NCBI RefSeq assembly: GCF_022701255.1
Contig: NZ_CP031705.1
Span: 6,572,001 to 6,636,000 of the forward strand
DNA from: Microcoleus vaginatus HSN003
GTDB lineage: Bacteria; Cyanobacteriota; Cyanobacteriia; Cyanobacteriales; Microcoleaceae
Reading direction: 5' to 3'
DNA length: 64,000 nt
Shown: positions 1 through 8,996 of the stretch, in pieces
Layout of the letters: every line of letters begins with the position of its first letter
Numbering within the stretch: the stretch's first letter is position 1
The notes under the pieces: generated by a model
The model's database searches: none
The model's input: only the letters and a program-made list of their open reading frames with translations
What the model was told of the DNA's origin: nothing
Made by a program: the position numbers and the translations under genes

Positions 1-1
1 T

Positions 2-904
2 CCCTTTGTTAAACAAGTGGCAGGGGTACTCAGGCTTGATTGGTTAGTTGGGGTCAGCGATCGCATCGACTTAGCCAAAGCCGAAGCTCAAGTCAAGGAA
101 CTCCAACAAAAGTATCCCAATGAAGATCCCAGCGCAATTGCCCATCGCATTATGGTGGAAAAAGCGATCCAAGCGGGTGGTGTCGGATTTGCTAGCAGCA
201 TTTTACCCGGTGTCGCGGCTGCACTGCTGGCGATCGATTTAGCCGCAACTACTGCGATTCAAACCGAAATGGTTTATGAAATTGCCGCCGCCTATGGGAT
301 GGATTTGCAAGAGCCAGCCCGAAGAGGCGAGGTTTTGGCAATTTTTGGGTTAGCGCTAGGCGGTAGCAACGCCATGAGAGCTGGTTTGGGCTTTTTACGC
401 AACGTACCGCTGGCTGGCGCGATGATTGGTGCGAGTACGAATGCGACGATGCTGTACGCGCTGGGATATGCGGCGCGCCAGTTTTACGAAGCCAAACTGA
501 GGGAAGATACTGAAGAACCTGGAACCGAAACGCTGCAAGCGATCCAGCAACAAAGCGAGAAATATCTTGATGTGGCGATCGCCCAGCAAGCGGGCATGGA
601 TCAAATTATGGTTCACATGATTTTGGCTAGTTATCCCAACAAAAACTGGGAAGATATTCTGCCAGAATTGAAGGCATTGCAATTAAATGCCGATTCTCTC
701 AAAAGGATTGCTGCTAACATCAAGTCTCCCAAACCATTGGGTGCATTGTTAGAGCAACTTAACCCCGACTTTGCAGTACCGCTATTAGCTCAATGCCGTC
801 GCATTGCCGACAATAGCGGAGAGGTTTCCGAAGCAGAACAGAGGGTGCTGGATGCGATAGCACAAAAACTCAACGGTCAAGATGTGGTTGCGATATCCAC
901 TTGA
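2..904 (+). CDS. Conserved cyanobacterial hydrophobic protein, 5' end outside window
   Basis: The reading frame is open from the first bases of the window, so the gene very probably starts upstream; the GTG at 17 is only the first possible start inside the window. The visible ~300 residues hold a Gly/Ala-rich hydrophobic middle (about residues 50-165, several possible membrane or membrane-inserting helices) and a helical, charged C-terminus ending in a GEVSEAEQRVLDAIA-like stretch. That last stretch resembles the acidic helices of TerB-like domains. I do not recognise the family with certainty; an EcsC/TerB-like membrane-associated protein is the nearest guess. It is transcribed in the same direction as the MscS gene 170 bp downstream, but the gap argues against tight coupling. 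Real gene: confident; function unknown. Confidence 0.7.
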   Translation, partial: PFVKQVAGVLRLDWLVGVSDRIDLAKAEAQVKELQQKYPNEDPSAIAHRIMVEKAIQAGGVGFASSILPGVAAALLAIDLAATTAIQTEMVYEIAAAYGMDLQEPARRGEVLAIFGLALGGSNAMRAGLGFLRNVPLAGAMIGASTNATMLYALGYAARQFYEAKLREDTEEPGTETLQAIQQQSEKYLDVAIAQQAGMDQIMVHMILASYPNKNWEDILPELKALQLNADSLKRIAANIKSPKPLGALLEQLNPDFAVPLLAQCRRIADNSGEVSEAEQRVLDAIAQKLNGQDVVAIST

Positions 905-1074
905 AAAAAATTGTTGGTGCGTTAGCTTTCTGCCTAACTCACCATCCCCAATATTTACTGGGGCTGTGTAAGTCCTAAATTAGCCTCACCTTACAGTAAT
1001 CTACTGCCTTAAGATAGAGTGGGACATGGCTAATTTTAATACTATCAATAACAACTGATGCAAGAGGAAGTTTT

Positions 1075-2085
1075 ATGACAGCAGAAATATCCGGAGTCTG
1101 GGACAAGATTGAGAGCATGATCAATGGCTTCATTGTCCTGCTGCCTAATATGATACTAGCGTTCATTGTTTTTGCAATCTTTTTCTTTGTTGGGAGGTCA
1201 ATTAAGAGATTGGTCAGGCGGGTTACCCGCAACCACCGCCAATCCCGGAATTTGGGACTGGTGTTGGGAAGGTTAGCGCAGGGTATTACTGTTCTGGTTG
1301 GTCTGTTTATTGCCTTGTCGATTGTAATTCCCACATTTAAAGCAGGCGATTTGGTGCAACTGCTGGGAATTAGCGGGGTAGCGATTGGTTTTGCCTTTCG
1401 CGATATCTTACAAAACTTCCTAGCTGGTATCCTAATTCTTTTGACGGAACCGTTCCAAATCGATGACCAGATTGTGTTTAAAAACTTTGAGGGAACGGTA
1501 GAAAGTATTGAAACTCGCGCTACAACAATCCGAACCTATGATGGTCGCCGGATTGTAATTCCCAATGCCGAATTGTTCACCAATTCTGTTATGGTGAATA
1601 CCGCCTTTGATAAACGGCGGATGGAATATGACGTTGGTATCGGCTACGGCGATGATATTGACCTAGCCAAGCAGTTAATGATGGAAGCCATGCACAATGT
1701 GGATGAGGTTTTGAATGACCCTGCTCCTGACGTGCTGCTGATGGAACTTGCAGGAAGTAGTGTCAATATCCGCGCTCGATGGTGGATTGCTCCGCCGCGA
1801 CGAATGGACGATCTGCGATCGCGGGACAAGGTGCTGTCTGCGATTAAAGAAAAGCTTACTGCCAACGGCATCGACTTGCCCTTTCCTACGCAGCAAATTT
1901 TGTTTCACGACCAAACCGAAGAGACGGATGGCGATCGCAAACGTCAACGCGAAGGATGGCCCGTTGGTAATGGTGAAGTTCCTAAACCCCGCAGCATCAG
2001 CGGTTCTCTGCAAAAACTAATTGAAGTGCGATCGCAACAAGACGGCAACGGCAACGGACAATCTTCACGCCACCCCAACTCATGA
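1075..2085 (+). CDS. MscS-family mechanosensitive ion channel
   Basis: Encodes a 336-residue inner-membrane channel of the small-conductance MscS family, which opens under membrane tension during hypo-osmotic shock. Three hydrophobic segments lie in the first ~125 residues. The third is the pore helix region with GISGVAIGFAFRDILQNFLAG, followed by the beta domain (about 135-190, with TEPFQIDDQI and a YDGRRIVIPN stretch) and the alpha/beta C-terminal domain to about 290. The last ~45 residues are a polar, Gly/Asn-rich tail probably outside the fold. The ATG at 1075 has a purine-rich site (AGAGGAAG) 6 bases upstream. The stop overlaps the start of the next gene by four bases (ATGA), so the two are translationally coupled. 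Length fits compact MscS/YnaI-like channels. Confidence 0.92.
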   Translation: MTAEISGVWDKIESMINGFIVLLPNMILAFIVFAIFFFVGRSIKRLVRRVTRNHRQSRNLGLVLGRLAQGITVLVGLFIALSIVIPTFKAGDLVQLLGISGVAIGFAFRDILQNFLAGILILLTEPFQIDDQIVFKNFEGTVESIETRATTIRTYDGRRIVIPNAELFTNSVMVNTAFDKRRMEYDVGIGYGDDIDLAKQLMMEAMHNVDEVLNDPAPDVLLMELAGSSVNIRARWWIAPPRRMDDLRSRDKVLSAIKEKLTANGIDLPFPTQQILFHDQTEETDGDRKRQREGWPVGNGEVPKPRSISGSLQKLIEVRSQQDGNGNGQSSRHPNS

Positions 2086-3407
2086 AAAATGTCAAGTTAA
2101 GCAAAATTTGGGACTCGCTGCACTCTAGCTACTGGTTTATCCCAACGTTGATGGCGCTGGGGTCGATGATTTTAGCGATCGCAATGCTGACACTTGACCG
2201 CACGGGTAATATACCAGACTGGAGGTGGATTTACACGGGTGGAGCCGATGGTGCGCGAGCGGTTCTTTCATCGGTTGCCAGTTCAATGGTCAGCGTTGTT
2301 GCTACAGCTTTTTCCATTACTATTGTGGCGCTTCAGTTGGCGAGTTCAAATTTTGGCCCCCGATTGCTGCGTAATTTTATGCAGGATACGGGCAATCAAA
2401 TCGTGCTTGGCACTTTCATTGGCACGTTTATTTACTGTTTACTCGTACTGCGAACCATTCATTCAGAAGGAGATGGATACACTCTCTTTGTACCCCAACT
2501 CTCGGTTACAGTTGGTACCGGATTGGCAATTGCCAGTATCGGGGTACTGATTTACTTTATCCATCACGCATCAACCATTATTCAAGCGTCCCATGTAATT
2601 ACTCAGGTTAGTGGGGATTTAGACAAAGCTCTAGATCGTCTGTTTCCCGGAAAAATCGGAGGAGGTAAAGCGAACAACTCGCGACAAGTGGGAGAAATTC
2701 CTGCAAATTTTGACTCGGAAGCAAGTCCAATCAAAGCCACTGGCGAGGGTTATTTGCAAGCAATCGATGACGACGAATTAATGAAAATTGCCCGTCAGTC
2801 TAATACGCTTGTACGTCTTACAACTCGACCGGGAAAGTTTATCGTCAAGGGCAGCGATGTAGCGATGGTTTCCCCGGAAAAAGGGGTGAATCAAAGCCTG
2901 AAACAACAGATTAACGATGCTTTTATTCTGGGCAAAGAACGGACTGAATATCAAGATGTAGAATTTCCAATCGATCAGTTAGTTGAAATTGCCTTGCGTG
3001 CGATTTCTCCTGCTATCAACGATCCATTTACTGCGATTCGGTGTATCGATCGACTCAGCGCCGGATTATCCCGCCTCGCTCAAAGGGATTTTCCCTCGCC
3101 CTATCGCTACGACGATGAACAGAATTTGCGCGTCATTGTTGAAGGAGTGACCTTTGAAGGGTTAGTCGATGCTGCCTTTAACCAAATTCGCCAGTACAGT
3201 AAATCAGATGTGGCGGTAACAATTCGCTTATTGGAAGCTATAGCTTGCATCGCCACTTACACCCGCAATTCCAAACAACGAAAAGCTTTACGCCGTCAGG
3301 CGGAGATGATTTTAAATACGAGCCGCGAAGAAATCTCTCCGGAGCAAGACCAGAAAGATGTCCAAGAGAAGTATTACCAAGTCATTAAAGCTTTAGGCGA
3401 GGATTAA
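2082..3407 (+). CDS. DUF2254 membrane protein
   Basis: A 441-residue protein matching the DUF2254 family of predicted membrane proteins. Four hydrophobic segments occupy about residues 18-165 (SYWFIPTLMALGS; SVVATAFSITIVALQLASS; VLGTFIGTFIYCLLVL; GTGLAIASIGVLIYF). The remaining ~270 residues are soluble and contain the conserved RAISPAINDPFTA segment near 300. The biochemical role of the family is not established. Start overlaps the stop of the mechanosensitive channel (ATGA), suggesting a two-gene operon and possibly a joint envelope or ion-homeostasis role (inference). A ZIP-like gene follows after only 5 bases. Confidence 0.9.
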   Translation: MKNVKLSKIWDSLHSSYWFIPTLMALGSMILAIAMLTLDRTGNIPDWRWIYTGGADGARAVLSSVASSMVSVVATAFSITIVALQLASSNFGPRLLRNFMQDTGNQIVLGTFIGTFIYCLLVLRTIHSEGDGYTLFVPQLSVTVGTGLAIASIGVLIYFIHHASTIIQASHVITQVSGDLDKALDRLFPGKIGGGKANNSRQVGEIPANFDSEASPIKATGEGYLQAIDDDELMKIARQSNTLVRLTTRPGKFIVKGSDVAMVSPEKGVNQSLKQQINDAFILGKERTEYQDVEFPIDQLVEIALRAISPAINDPFTAIRCIDRLSAGLSRLAQRDFPSPYRYDDEQNLRVIVEGVTFEGLVDAAFNQIRQYSKSDVAVTIRLLEAIACIATYTRNSKQRKALRRQAEMILNTSREEISPEQDQKDVQEKYYQVIKALGED

Positions 3408-3412
3408 TTTGC

Positions 3413-4177
3413 TTGAACATAATTATGGTAATAACAGCAGCTTTACGCCCTGCTCCTAATACTTTAGCTTTAACCGCGCTGATTGCCATTGGTTTAGCGC
3501 TGACACATTTATTTTGCGGCAAGTTGCGGTTTGCTCCTATTCCTCGCAATGGCTGGCTTTCAGCAGCAAGTGGGGTTTCGGTAGCTTATGTTTTTGTGCA
3601 TATTTTACCGGAATTAAATCTGCACCAAGTGGTATTAGAACAAGTAGAAGCAGGAGCTATTTCCTATCTAGAACACCACGTTTATTTAATAGCTTTGTTA
3701 GGATTGACTGTATTTTACGGCCTGGAGCAAATGGCAAATTTATCTCGTCAGCGGGGCGAAGAGGATGTGACCAGTCTTGGTGTTTTTTGGTTGCACATTG
3801 CCTCTTTTTCAATTTACAACGCTCTGATTGGCTATCTGCTGGTGCATCGGGAACAACTGGGCATTACCAATCTGCTGTTGTTTTCTTGTGCAATGGCACT
3901 GCACTTTGCAGTGAACGACTCTGGTTTGCGGGAACACCACAAGCATATTTATGACCGCATCGGACGCTGGATACTAGCAGCAGCTATTATTGTGGGGTGG
4001 GTGTTGGGTAGCGCTACTGAAATTGGAAAAACTGCGATCGCAGTTTTATTTGCTTTTTTAGCCGGAGGAATTGTTCTCAACGTCCTCAAAGAAGAATTGC
4101 CAGAGGAACGAGAAAGTCGGTTTTGGGCATTTGCTCTTGGTGCGGGAATTTACACGGCTCTTTTATTGGCTTTGTAG
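3413..4177 (+). CDS. ZIP-like multi-spanning membrane protein
   Basis: A 254-residue integral membrane protein with seven or eight hydrophobic segments. A HILPEL motif near residue 64 and a C-terminal pair of helices containing LAGGIVLNVLKEELPEE resemble the ZIP metal-transporter fold, but the usual internal HxxxE site of classical ZIPs is not obvious, so transport function is uncertain. Start is TTG at 3413, chosen because a GAGGA site lies 9 bases upstream in the end of the DUF2254 gene; the alternative ATG at 3425 has no such site. It closes an apparent three-gene operon with the MscS and DUF2254 genes. A second, broken ZIP-family gene lies 730 bp downstream. Confidence 0.8.
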   Translation: MNIIMVITAALRPAPNTLALTALIAIGLALTHLFCGKLRFAPIPRNGWLSAASGVSVAYVFVHILPELNLHQVVLEQVEAGAISYLEHHVYLIALLGLTVFYGLEQMANLSRQRGEEDVTSLGVFWLHIASFSIYNALIGYLLVHREQLGITNLLLFSCAMALHFAVNDSGLREHHKHIYDRIGRWILAAAIIVGWVLGSATEIGKTAIAVLFAFLAGGIVLNVLKEELPEERESRFWAFALGAGIYTALLLAL

Positions 4178-4907
4178 AGGAATCAAAGGAAGCCAAAACA
4201 TTCGAGCTGAAAACCATTAGAAGGAGCCAATCTTTCTTTCAGACGCCGTTTAAAATTACCGGGATAGTTTTTCCGAACACTGGTAGCAAATGCGACGGTA
4301 TTAACAGTCTTAGCTTTAGTCAAGTTTCTGAGTGGTCAACGTTTATTATTCGCATCCCTTGCTGCCAGTTCATTCTTAATTTATCTAGACATCCAACACA
4401 GCACAAACGAATTCAAAATACGGGTGATTTCTCACATGATTGCAGCAACGATTGGTTGGTTCACTTATCTAATTGTTGGACCAGGATATCCGTCAATCGA
4501 TTTTAGATTTTAGATTAAAGAATTGAAGCATTGACCCCACGGATAAATTCGGGGGGCAAGTTTCATCGGATACAGGCTTTTTATTTCTCCACGGATGAAT
4601 CCGGGGGCTTGTATCCTGGATGCTTTCGGTCAGCGCAGACGGCGATAAGGAGCAAAGATCGTTATTATTATTGATTGAATAATGCTAGTTAAAAAAATTA
4701 GCCCTCTATTTCCTTAGAAGCCTACCGCTATCGCTGGTTTCGAGTCAATCGCATCCTGGGGTAAAAGTTTTAATGTTGATGGGAACATTAGCGACTCTAA
4801 CTATGAGGAATTTACTTAGCAGATTAGGTAAACAACCCGGTTTCTGGTCCCCATCCGTAAGTCCTATATATAATTTTTAGGCGGGCAGAAAAAATTTTTC
4901 CTTTGAG
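4178..4907. other. Intergenic region with imperfect hairpin repeats
   Basis: No credible gene is visible in these 730 bases; the short open frames lack ribosome-binding sites and recognisable protein character. The main structure is a pair of similar GC-rich motifs, described separately (4535-4608). The rest is AT-rich sequence without features I can name. Confidence 0.6.
4535..4608. repeat. Two copies of a degenerate palindromic motif
   Basis: Two related motifs of ~22 bases occur at 4535-4557 and 4587-4608 (consensus CCACGGATRAATYCGGGGGC). Each can fold into an imperfect hairpin because CCCCACGGAT partly matches the reverse complement of the downstream half. The flanks of the second copy (GGATACAGGC at 4568 and GCTTGTATCC at 4607) form another near inverted repeat. 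Such motifs resemble interspersed palindromic elements or the hairpin ends of IS200/IS605-type remnants. No transposase is present, so origin is inference. Confidence 0.5.
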
Positions 4908-5677
4908 GTGCGACTGATGTTTCCAGTGTGGTTGCAGGCAGGATTTTGGGGTTTAGTGGGGGGTTCGGCGCTGCTACTGGGAGCGGCGGTGGGTTACTTT
5001 GTGAGCATTCCTCAGCGGGCGATCGCGACAATTATGGCTTTTGGCGCTGGTGTGCTGATTTCAGCGCTATCCTTTGAGCTGATCGATGAAGCTTACAAGC
5101 GCGGCGGTTTCGACTCGACGGCGATCGGCTTTTTGGGGGGCGCTGCTGTCTACACAGCCGCCAATTGGTTTTTGGGTCAACAGGGAGCAAAACACCGCAA
5201 GCGATCGGGCAATTTGCACCCAGCTAAAACAGAGTCAGGCGATGGCGGATTAGCCATCGCCCTCGGCGCGCTGTTAGACAGGATACCGGAGTCGATCGTC
5301 GTTGGTGTCAGCATGATTTCTGGAGGCGCTGTCAGTTGGGTGACTGTAGCGGCAATTTTTCTCTCCCACATTCCCGAAGGCCTCTCTAGCGCCGCCGGAT
5401 GAAAAAAGCAGGGAGATCGATCGGTTAAGTTTTTGGAGTTTGGGGCGCGATCGCAGTTATTTCCGGTATCGCAGCATTGTTAGGATATACGCTTTTTAGC
5501 CACTTTTCTGGGGAAATAATCGCTGCAACTACCGCCGTAGCATCGGGCGGTATTTTAGCCATGATTTCAGATACCATGATTCCCGAAGCCTTCGAGGAAA
5601 CTCACGATTTTGCCGGATTAATTACTGTCGGCGGGTTTCTGGTTGCTTTTGTACTCAGCAAGTTAGGGGAAACTTAA
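4908..5677 (+). pseudogene. ZIP-family metal transporter, frameshifted and with a nonsense codon
   Basis: The first part (GTG 4908 or ATG 4917 to the TGA at 5400) encodes ~164 residues of a ZIP-family permease, including IPESIVVGVS and HIPEGLSSAAG, the metal-site helices. At 5399 the expected continuation lies one frame back: an ATG there reads MKKAGRSIG, then TAA at 5426, then VFGVWGAIAVISGIAALLGY and on to the normal C-terminus (GGILAMISDTMIPEAFEETHDFAG) ending at 5677. Restoring the ancestral protein needs one base inserted near 5399 and the TAA returned to a sense codon (probably TAT/TAC). Two independent lesions make a sequencing error less likely and point to gene decay. Whether the N-terminal fragment is still made is unknown. 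Confidence 0.8.
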
Positions 5678-6145
5678 TTAGTCAGCAGTCATCAGTCATT
5701 AGCCATCAGTTTGCTGTAGAGTGTGTCATATTAACCGTAATTTTTGTAGGGTTCAAGGTTTTACTCGAATAACAAGTACAGCATATTCGAGTACGACCTT
5801 GAAAGGGTTCGCGCCCGATCTTCAGTACAAATCCGAGATCCTATAAACCCGCCCCGGCAGACTTGCAATATTCGATCGCCCGAATGAAATTTCGCTGGCT
5901 GACACCCCGGGCTAACTTGTTAAAGCGAGTTCGATCGATTGCCCATTTTTGATATAATATCACCCTGCATCTGGCAGCGAAAAAGCTTGTAGAGCAGTTT
6001 TCAAGTCAGTTAGGTACTCGCCGAGCGATTGCCAATTACTAATTATCAATTACTAATTACCGATTGCTAGACATCCCTCACCTAATTCAGGCTTGTTACG
6101 ATCGACATTAAAAACCACAAATTGTCAATAAATTTTGGAAAATTT
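5678..6145. other. Intergenic region with heptamer repeats
   Basis: No gene is visible. Near the left end (5680-5710) are four heptamers of the form AGTCATY/AGCCATC, and at 6033-6067 five more of the form YAATTAC. Both are short tandemly repeated repetitive (STRR) sequences typical of filamentous cyanobacteria. A GC-rich AACCCGCCCC segment near 5848 recurs around 8808, suggesting a dispersed family. The promoter of the downstream kinase gene must lie here but no clear -35/-10 pair stands out. Confidence 0.55.
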
Positions 6146-8599
6146 ATGTGTCTAGAACGAGGGCATATATTGCACGGAATGCACGGAAACTACAGAATTA
6201 TAGAACAGTTGGGAGAAGGAGGATTTGCGAGAACCTACAAGGCTGCAAAACTAAAAAAAACCAGAAATCCTCTGTGCGTCGTTAAGGAAATTCCTTTGCC
6301 GATCGCGAACGATCCGCGCGTCTTGGAAAGGGCACGCAGCCGCTTTGAAATGGAAGCTAGAGCTTTAGAAATACTCGGGACACACTCGCAGATTCCCGAA
6401 TTGTTCGATCGCTTTGAAAACAACAAGAATTTTTACTTAGTTCAAGAATACATTAAAGGATATCCGCTCAGTAGAGAACTCACTCGTGGCAACCAGTGGA
6501 CGGAGAAAAAAACCGTTGCTTTTTTGCGGGAAGTTCTGGAAATATTAGAAATTGTCCACGACGCAAATATTGTCCACCGCGACATTAAACCTGCTAACTT
6601 AATCCGGCGAAAAAAAGATAGAAAAATTGTTTTAATTGATTTTGGAGCGGTCAAAGAAATCAGCAGGTTTACTGCTAACGCTACAGGTGATATATTCACA
6701 TCGCAGGCGATCGGCACCCGATTTTATATGCCAGCCGAACAATCCGATACGCGGTTGCCACCGCAACCTTACAACGACATTTACGCGCTCGGAATTACCG
6801 CCATTCAAGCTTTCACCGGGCGAAGTCCCAACGAGTTCCTCAGCGATCCCGTAACTTGCGATCTCGTTTGGCATTACTCTACACACGATCGACCGGCGGT
6901 ACAAGTTAGCGACGGTTTCAGAGATATTTTAACTGGGATGGTGCGCTTGCATTTTACACACCGCTACCAATCTGTCGCTCAGATTTTGAGCGCTTTAGAC
7001 TCGCTCGAACAGCCCGAATCTCCCGAAGGCGACAACACTGGGCTTCGCCGACTGTTGTTAGCTTGTGCGGGAATTGCTACAGCAGTGTCGATCGTACTTT
7101 TAAACCCCAGAATTCCCCCGCTAATCCCGATAACTTCAACGCAACCAACGCAGGCTGAACCCTCCCCAATTTCACCGCCACCAACACAGCCTGCACCCTC
7201 CGCAGATGGTGTAAGTTCTGGCGAAAAACTTCTAGTGCAAACCTCTGCCCTTTGGTCAAAACAAAGAGGAATTAGCGAATTTGCAGACTCAAATTATCCA
7301 GAAGCTTTTAAATTGCTCAAACAGTCATGGAGGGAAGATCGCAGAGATCCGGAAACTTTAATTTACATAAACAATGCCCTGCTGGAAGCGAGCGGTGCAG
7401 AGTATTATACCATCGCCATTGTTGTTCCCATCCGCAGAAATCAAGACGGTAGCATCGCCAACGCCAACTTAGCCGAAGAACTGCTGCGCGGCATTGCTCA
7501 AGCTCAAACCGAAGTTAATTTAAGTCTCATCTCCAATGAGAGCAAGCGAGATTTTCCCGGTCAAGGATTTCTCCAACCAAAAGCTATTAACGGAAAAGGT
7601 CTTAAAGTCATCATTGCTGATGACGGAAACATTAAATCCTACGCAGTTCAAAGAGCAAATTACCTAGTCGAGCAGCCAGATATTCTGGCACTCATCGGAC
7701 ATTATACGAGCGACATGACTGTGGAAACAGTAGATATTTACAATCGCCATAAATTAGTCGCCCTTTCTCCGGGAAGCACCACAGAAGAACTGACCCGAAA
7801 ACCCCGAAAATTTTTCTTTCGGACGGCTCCGACAACTAGCGTAGAAGCTGAAGGCTTAGTAAATCAATTGCTGAGCGTAGGGCGAAAAAAAGTAGCAGTT
7901 TTTTACAATCCAGACAGTCCGTTTAGCTATTCTTTGTGGGAACAATTTACCGAGCAATTTGAAGCCAAAGGAGGTAAAACTTATAGACTCAGAAATTATG
8001 AGAACTTATCCAAAAATGATTTCAACGCAGAAGCAGCGATCAAAGAAGTTGAGAAAGCCGGAATAAAAGCCATAGCACTCTTTCCAGACGGTCAAGTAAC
8101 TAATTCCGTAGAAAATGCGATCGAAATGATAAAAACTAACGGCGATCGCAATTGGATTGTCGGGCCCTGGACTCTGTACGAGCCGAGAACGCTAGAAGTA
8201 GCAAAAGAGCTAAAGTCTATTGAAAAACTGGGAATATCTCTGTTTTGGCATCCGCTAGCAAGCTTTGACAAAAAATTTCCTGTAAACGCGGAAAAATTGT
8301 GGGGAGGCCCGGTGAATACTCGATCGGCCTTAACCTACGATGCCGCCCGGACGCTGATTAAAGCCCTAGAAATGCAGCCAGAACCCAGCCGCGAAGGAAT
8401 GCAAAAAACTTTAGCCGATCCCAACTTTAAAGCCGAAGGAGCCACGGGTATAATTGAGTTTGACTCGAAGACTGGCAATCGGAAAAATCCTCCCAAACGA
8501 GTAGCGCATATTGTACCCTGTTCTACAGCAATATATGGCGTTACCTTTGTGCCGATCGAATTTCCCACCGCCGCAGATGCAGGTTTAAAGTGCGATTGA
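6146..8599 (+). CDS. Receptor-like Ser/Thr kinase fused to a periplasmic ligand-binding domain
   Basis: An ~817-residue one-polypeptide sensor. The N-terminal ~275 residues are a eukaryotic-type Ser/Thr kinase: glycine loop GEGGFARTY, catalytic Lys in VVKEI, HRDIKPANLI and DFGAVKE. A single hydrophobic segment (LLLACAGIATAVSIVLL, about 300-318) is followed by a Pro/Thr-rich linker and then, from about 415 to the end, a fold resembling branched-chain amino-acid ABC binding proteins (YTIAIVVPIRR; ALIGHYTSDMTVETVDIYN; ALSPGSTTEELTR; RSALTYDAARTLIKALE). Expected topology is cytoplasmic kinase and periplasmic sensor (inference). Start ATG 6146 has a GGAA site 6 bases upstream; an in-frame TTG at 6122 would add eight residues. 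Similar fusions are known in filamentous cyanobacteria; ligand and targets are unknown. Confidence 0.9.
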   Translation: MCLERGHILHGMHGNYRIIEQLGEGGFARTYKAAKLKKTRNPLCVVKEIPLPIANDPRVLERARSRFEMEARALEILGTHSQIPELFDRFENNKNFYLVQEYIKGYPLSRELTRGNQWTEKKTVAFLREVLEILEIVHDANIVHRDIKPANLIRRKKDRKIVLIDFGAVKEISRFTANATGDIFTSQAIGTRFYMPAEQSDTRLPPQPYNDIYALGITAIQAFTGRSPNEFLSDPVTCDLVWHYSTHDRPAVQVSDGFRDILTGMVRLHFTHRYQSVAQILSALDSLEQPESPEGDNTGLRRLLLACAGIATAVSIVLLNPRIPPLIPITSTQPTQAEPSPISPPPTQPAPSADGVSSGEKLLVQTSALWSKQRGISEFADSNYPEAFKLLKQSWREDRRDPETLIYINNALLEASGAEYYTIAIVVPIRRNQDGSIANANLAEELLRGIAQAQTEVNLSLISNESKRDFPGQGFLQPKAINGKGLKVIIADDGNIKSYAVQRANYLVEQPDILALIGHYTSDMTVETVDIYNRHKLVALSPGSTTEELTRKPRKFFFRTAPTTSVEAEGLVNQLLSVGRKKVAVFYNPDSPFSYSLWEQFTEQFEAKGGKTYRLRNYENLSKNDFNAEAAIKEVEKAGIKAIALFPDGQVTNSVENAIEMIKTNGDRNWIVGPWTLYEPRTLEVAKELKSIEKLGISLFWHPLASFDKKFPVNAEKLWGGPVNTRSALTYDAARTLIKALEMQPEPSREGMQKTLADPNFKAEGATGIIEFDSKTGNRKNPPKRVAHIVPCSTAIYGVTFVPIEFPTAADAGLKCD

Positions 8600-8883
8600 A
8601 TTGATATCTTGTGGCCTTGTCCACAAACCTTTCAATGGCGGGCAGGATGCCCACCCCACAAAAAAATTTACTCTTTGTGGAACAGGCCGGAAAGCGTTTT
8701 TAAGAATGATGCAATATGTGGGAGTAATTGATATCTTGTGCCATTGTCAACCAACCGTCCGGGAAGAGTTTTAGCAAATATAATTGCCTAAAATCAATAA
8801 TCTCATAAACCCGCCCCCACCCGACGATAAAATTCTGGGTAAAGAATTGTGCAAGATGTGCGAGTGAATTGATATCTTGTGCC
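8598..8883. repeat. Three copies of a dispersed ~18-55 bp repeat
   Basis: The core AATTGATATCTTGTGSCC occurs three times: 8598-8616, 8725-8742 and 8865-8883. The last two share a longer context (roughly GCAADATGTGSGAGT before the core and a C/A-rich segment after it), about 55 bp in all. Spacing is about 125-140 bp. This fills most of the 397-bp gap between the kinase and PHP genes. No gene or RNA is recognisable. It looks like a local duplication of a dispersed non-coding repeat. Confidence 0.6.
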
Positions 8884-8996
8884 GAACCCAACAATCCGCC
8901 CGATGTTTCAATCCTACAGCCGACTATTGCCACAGGTGCAACATATCAATTTATTAGATATATTAAACAAAGCTAGTTTTTTCTATAATAACGTTT

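Noticed and set aside
4123..4506. 127-codon frame after the ZIP-like gene
   Set aside because: It starts inside the preceding gene in another frame, and its composition and missing start signal suggest a chance frame.
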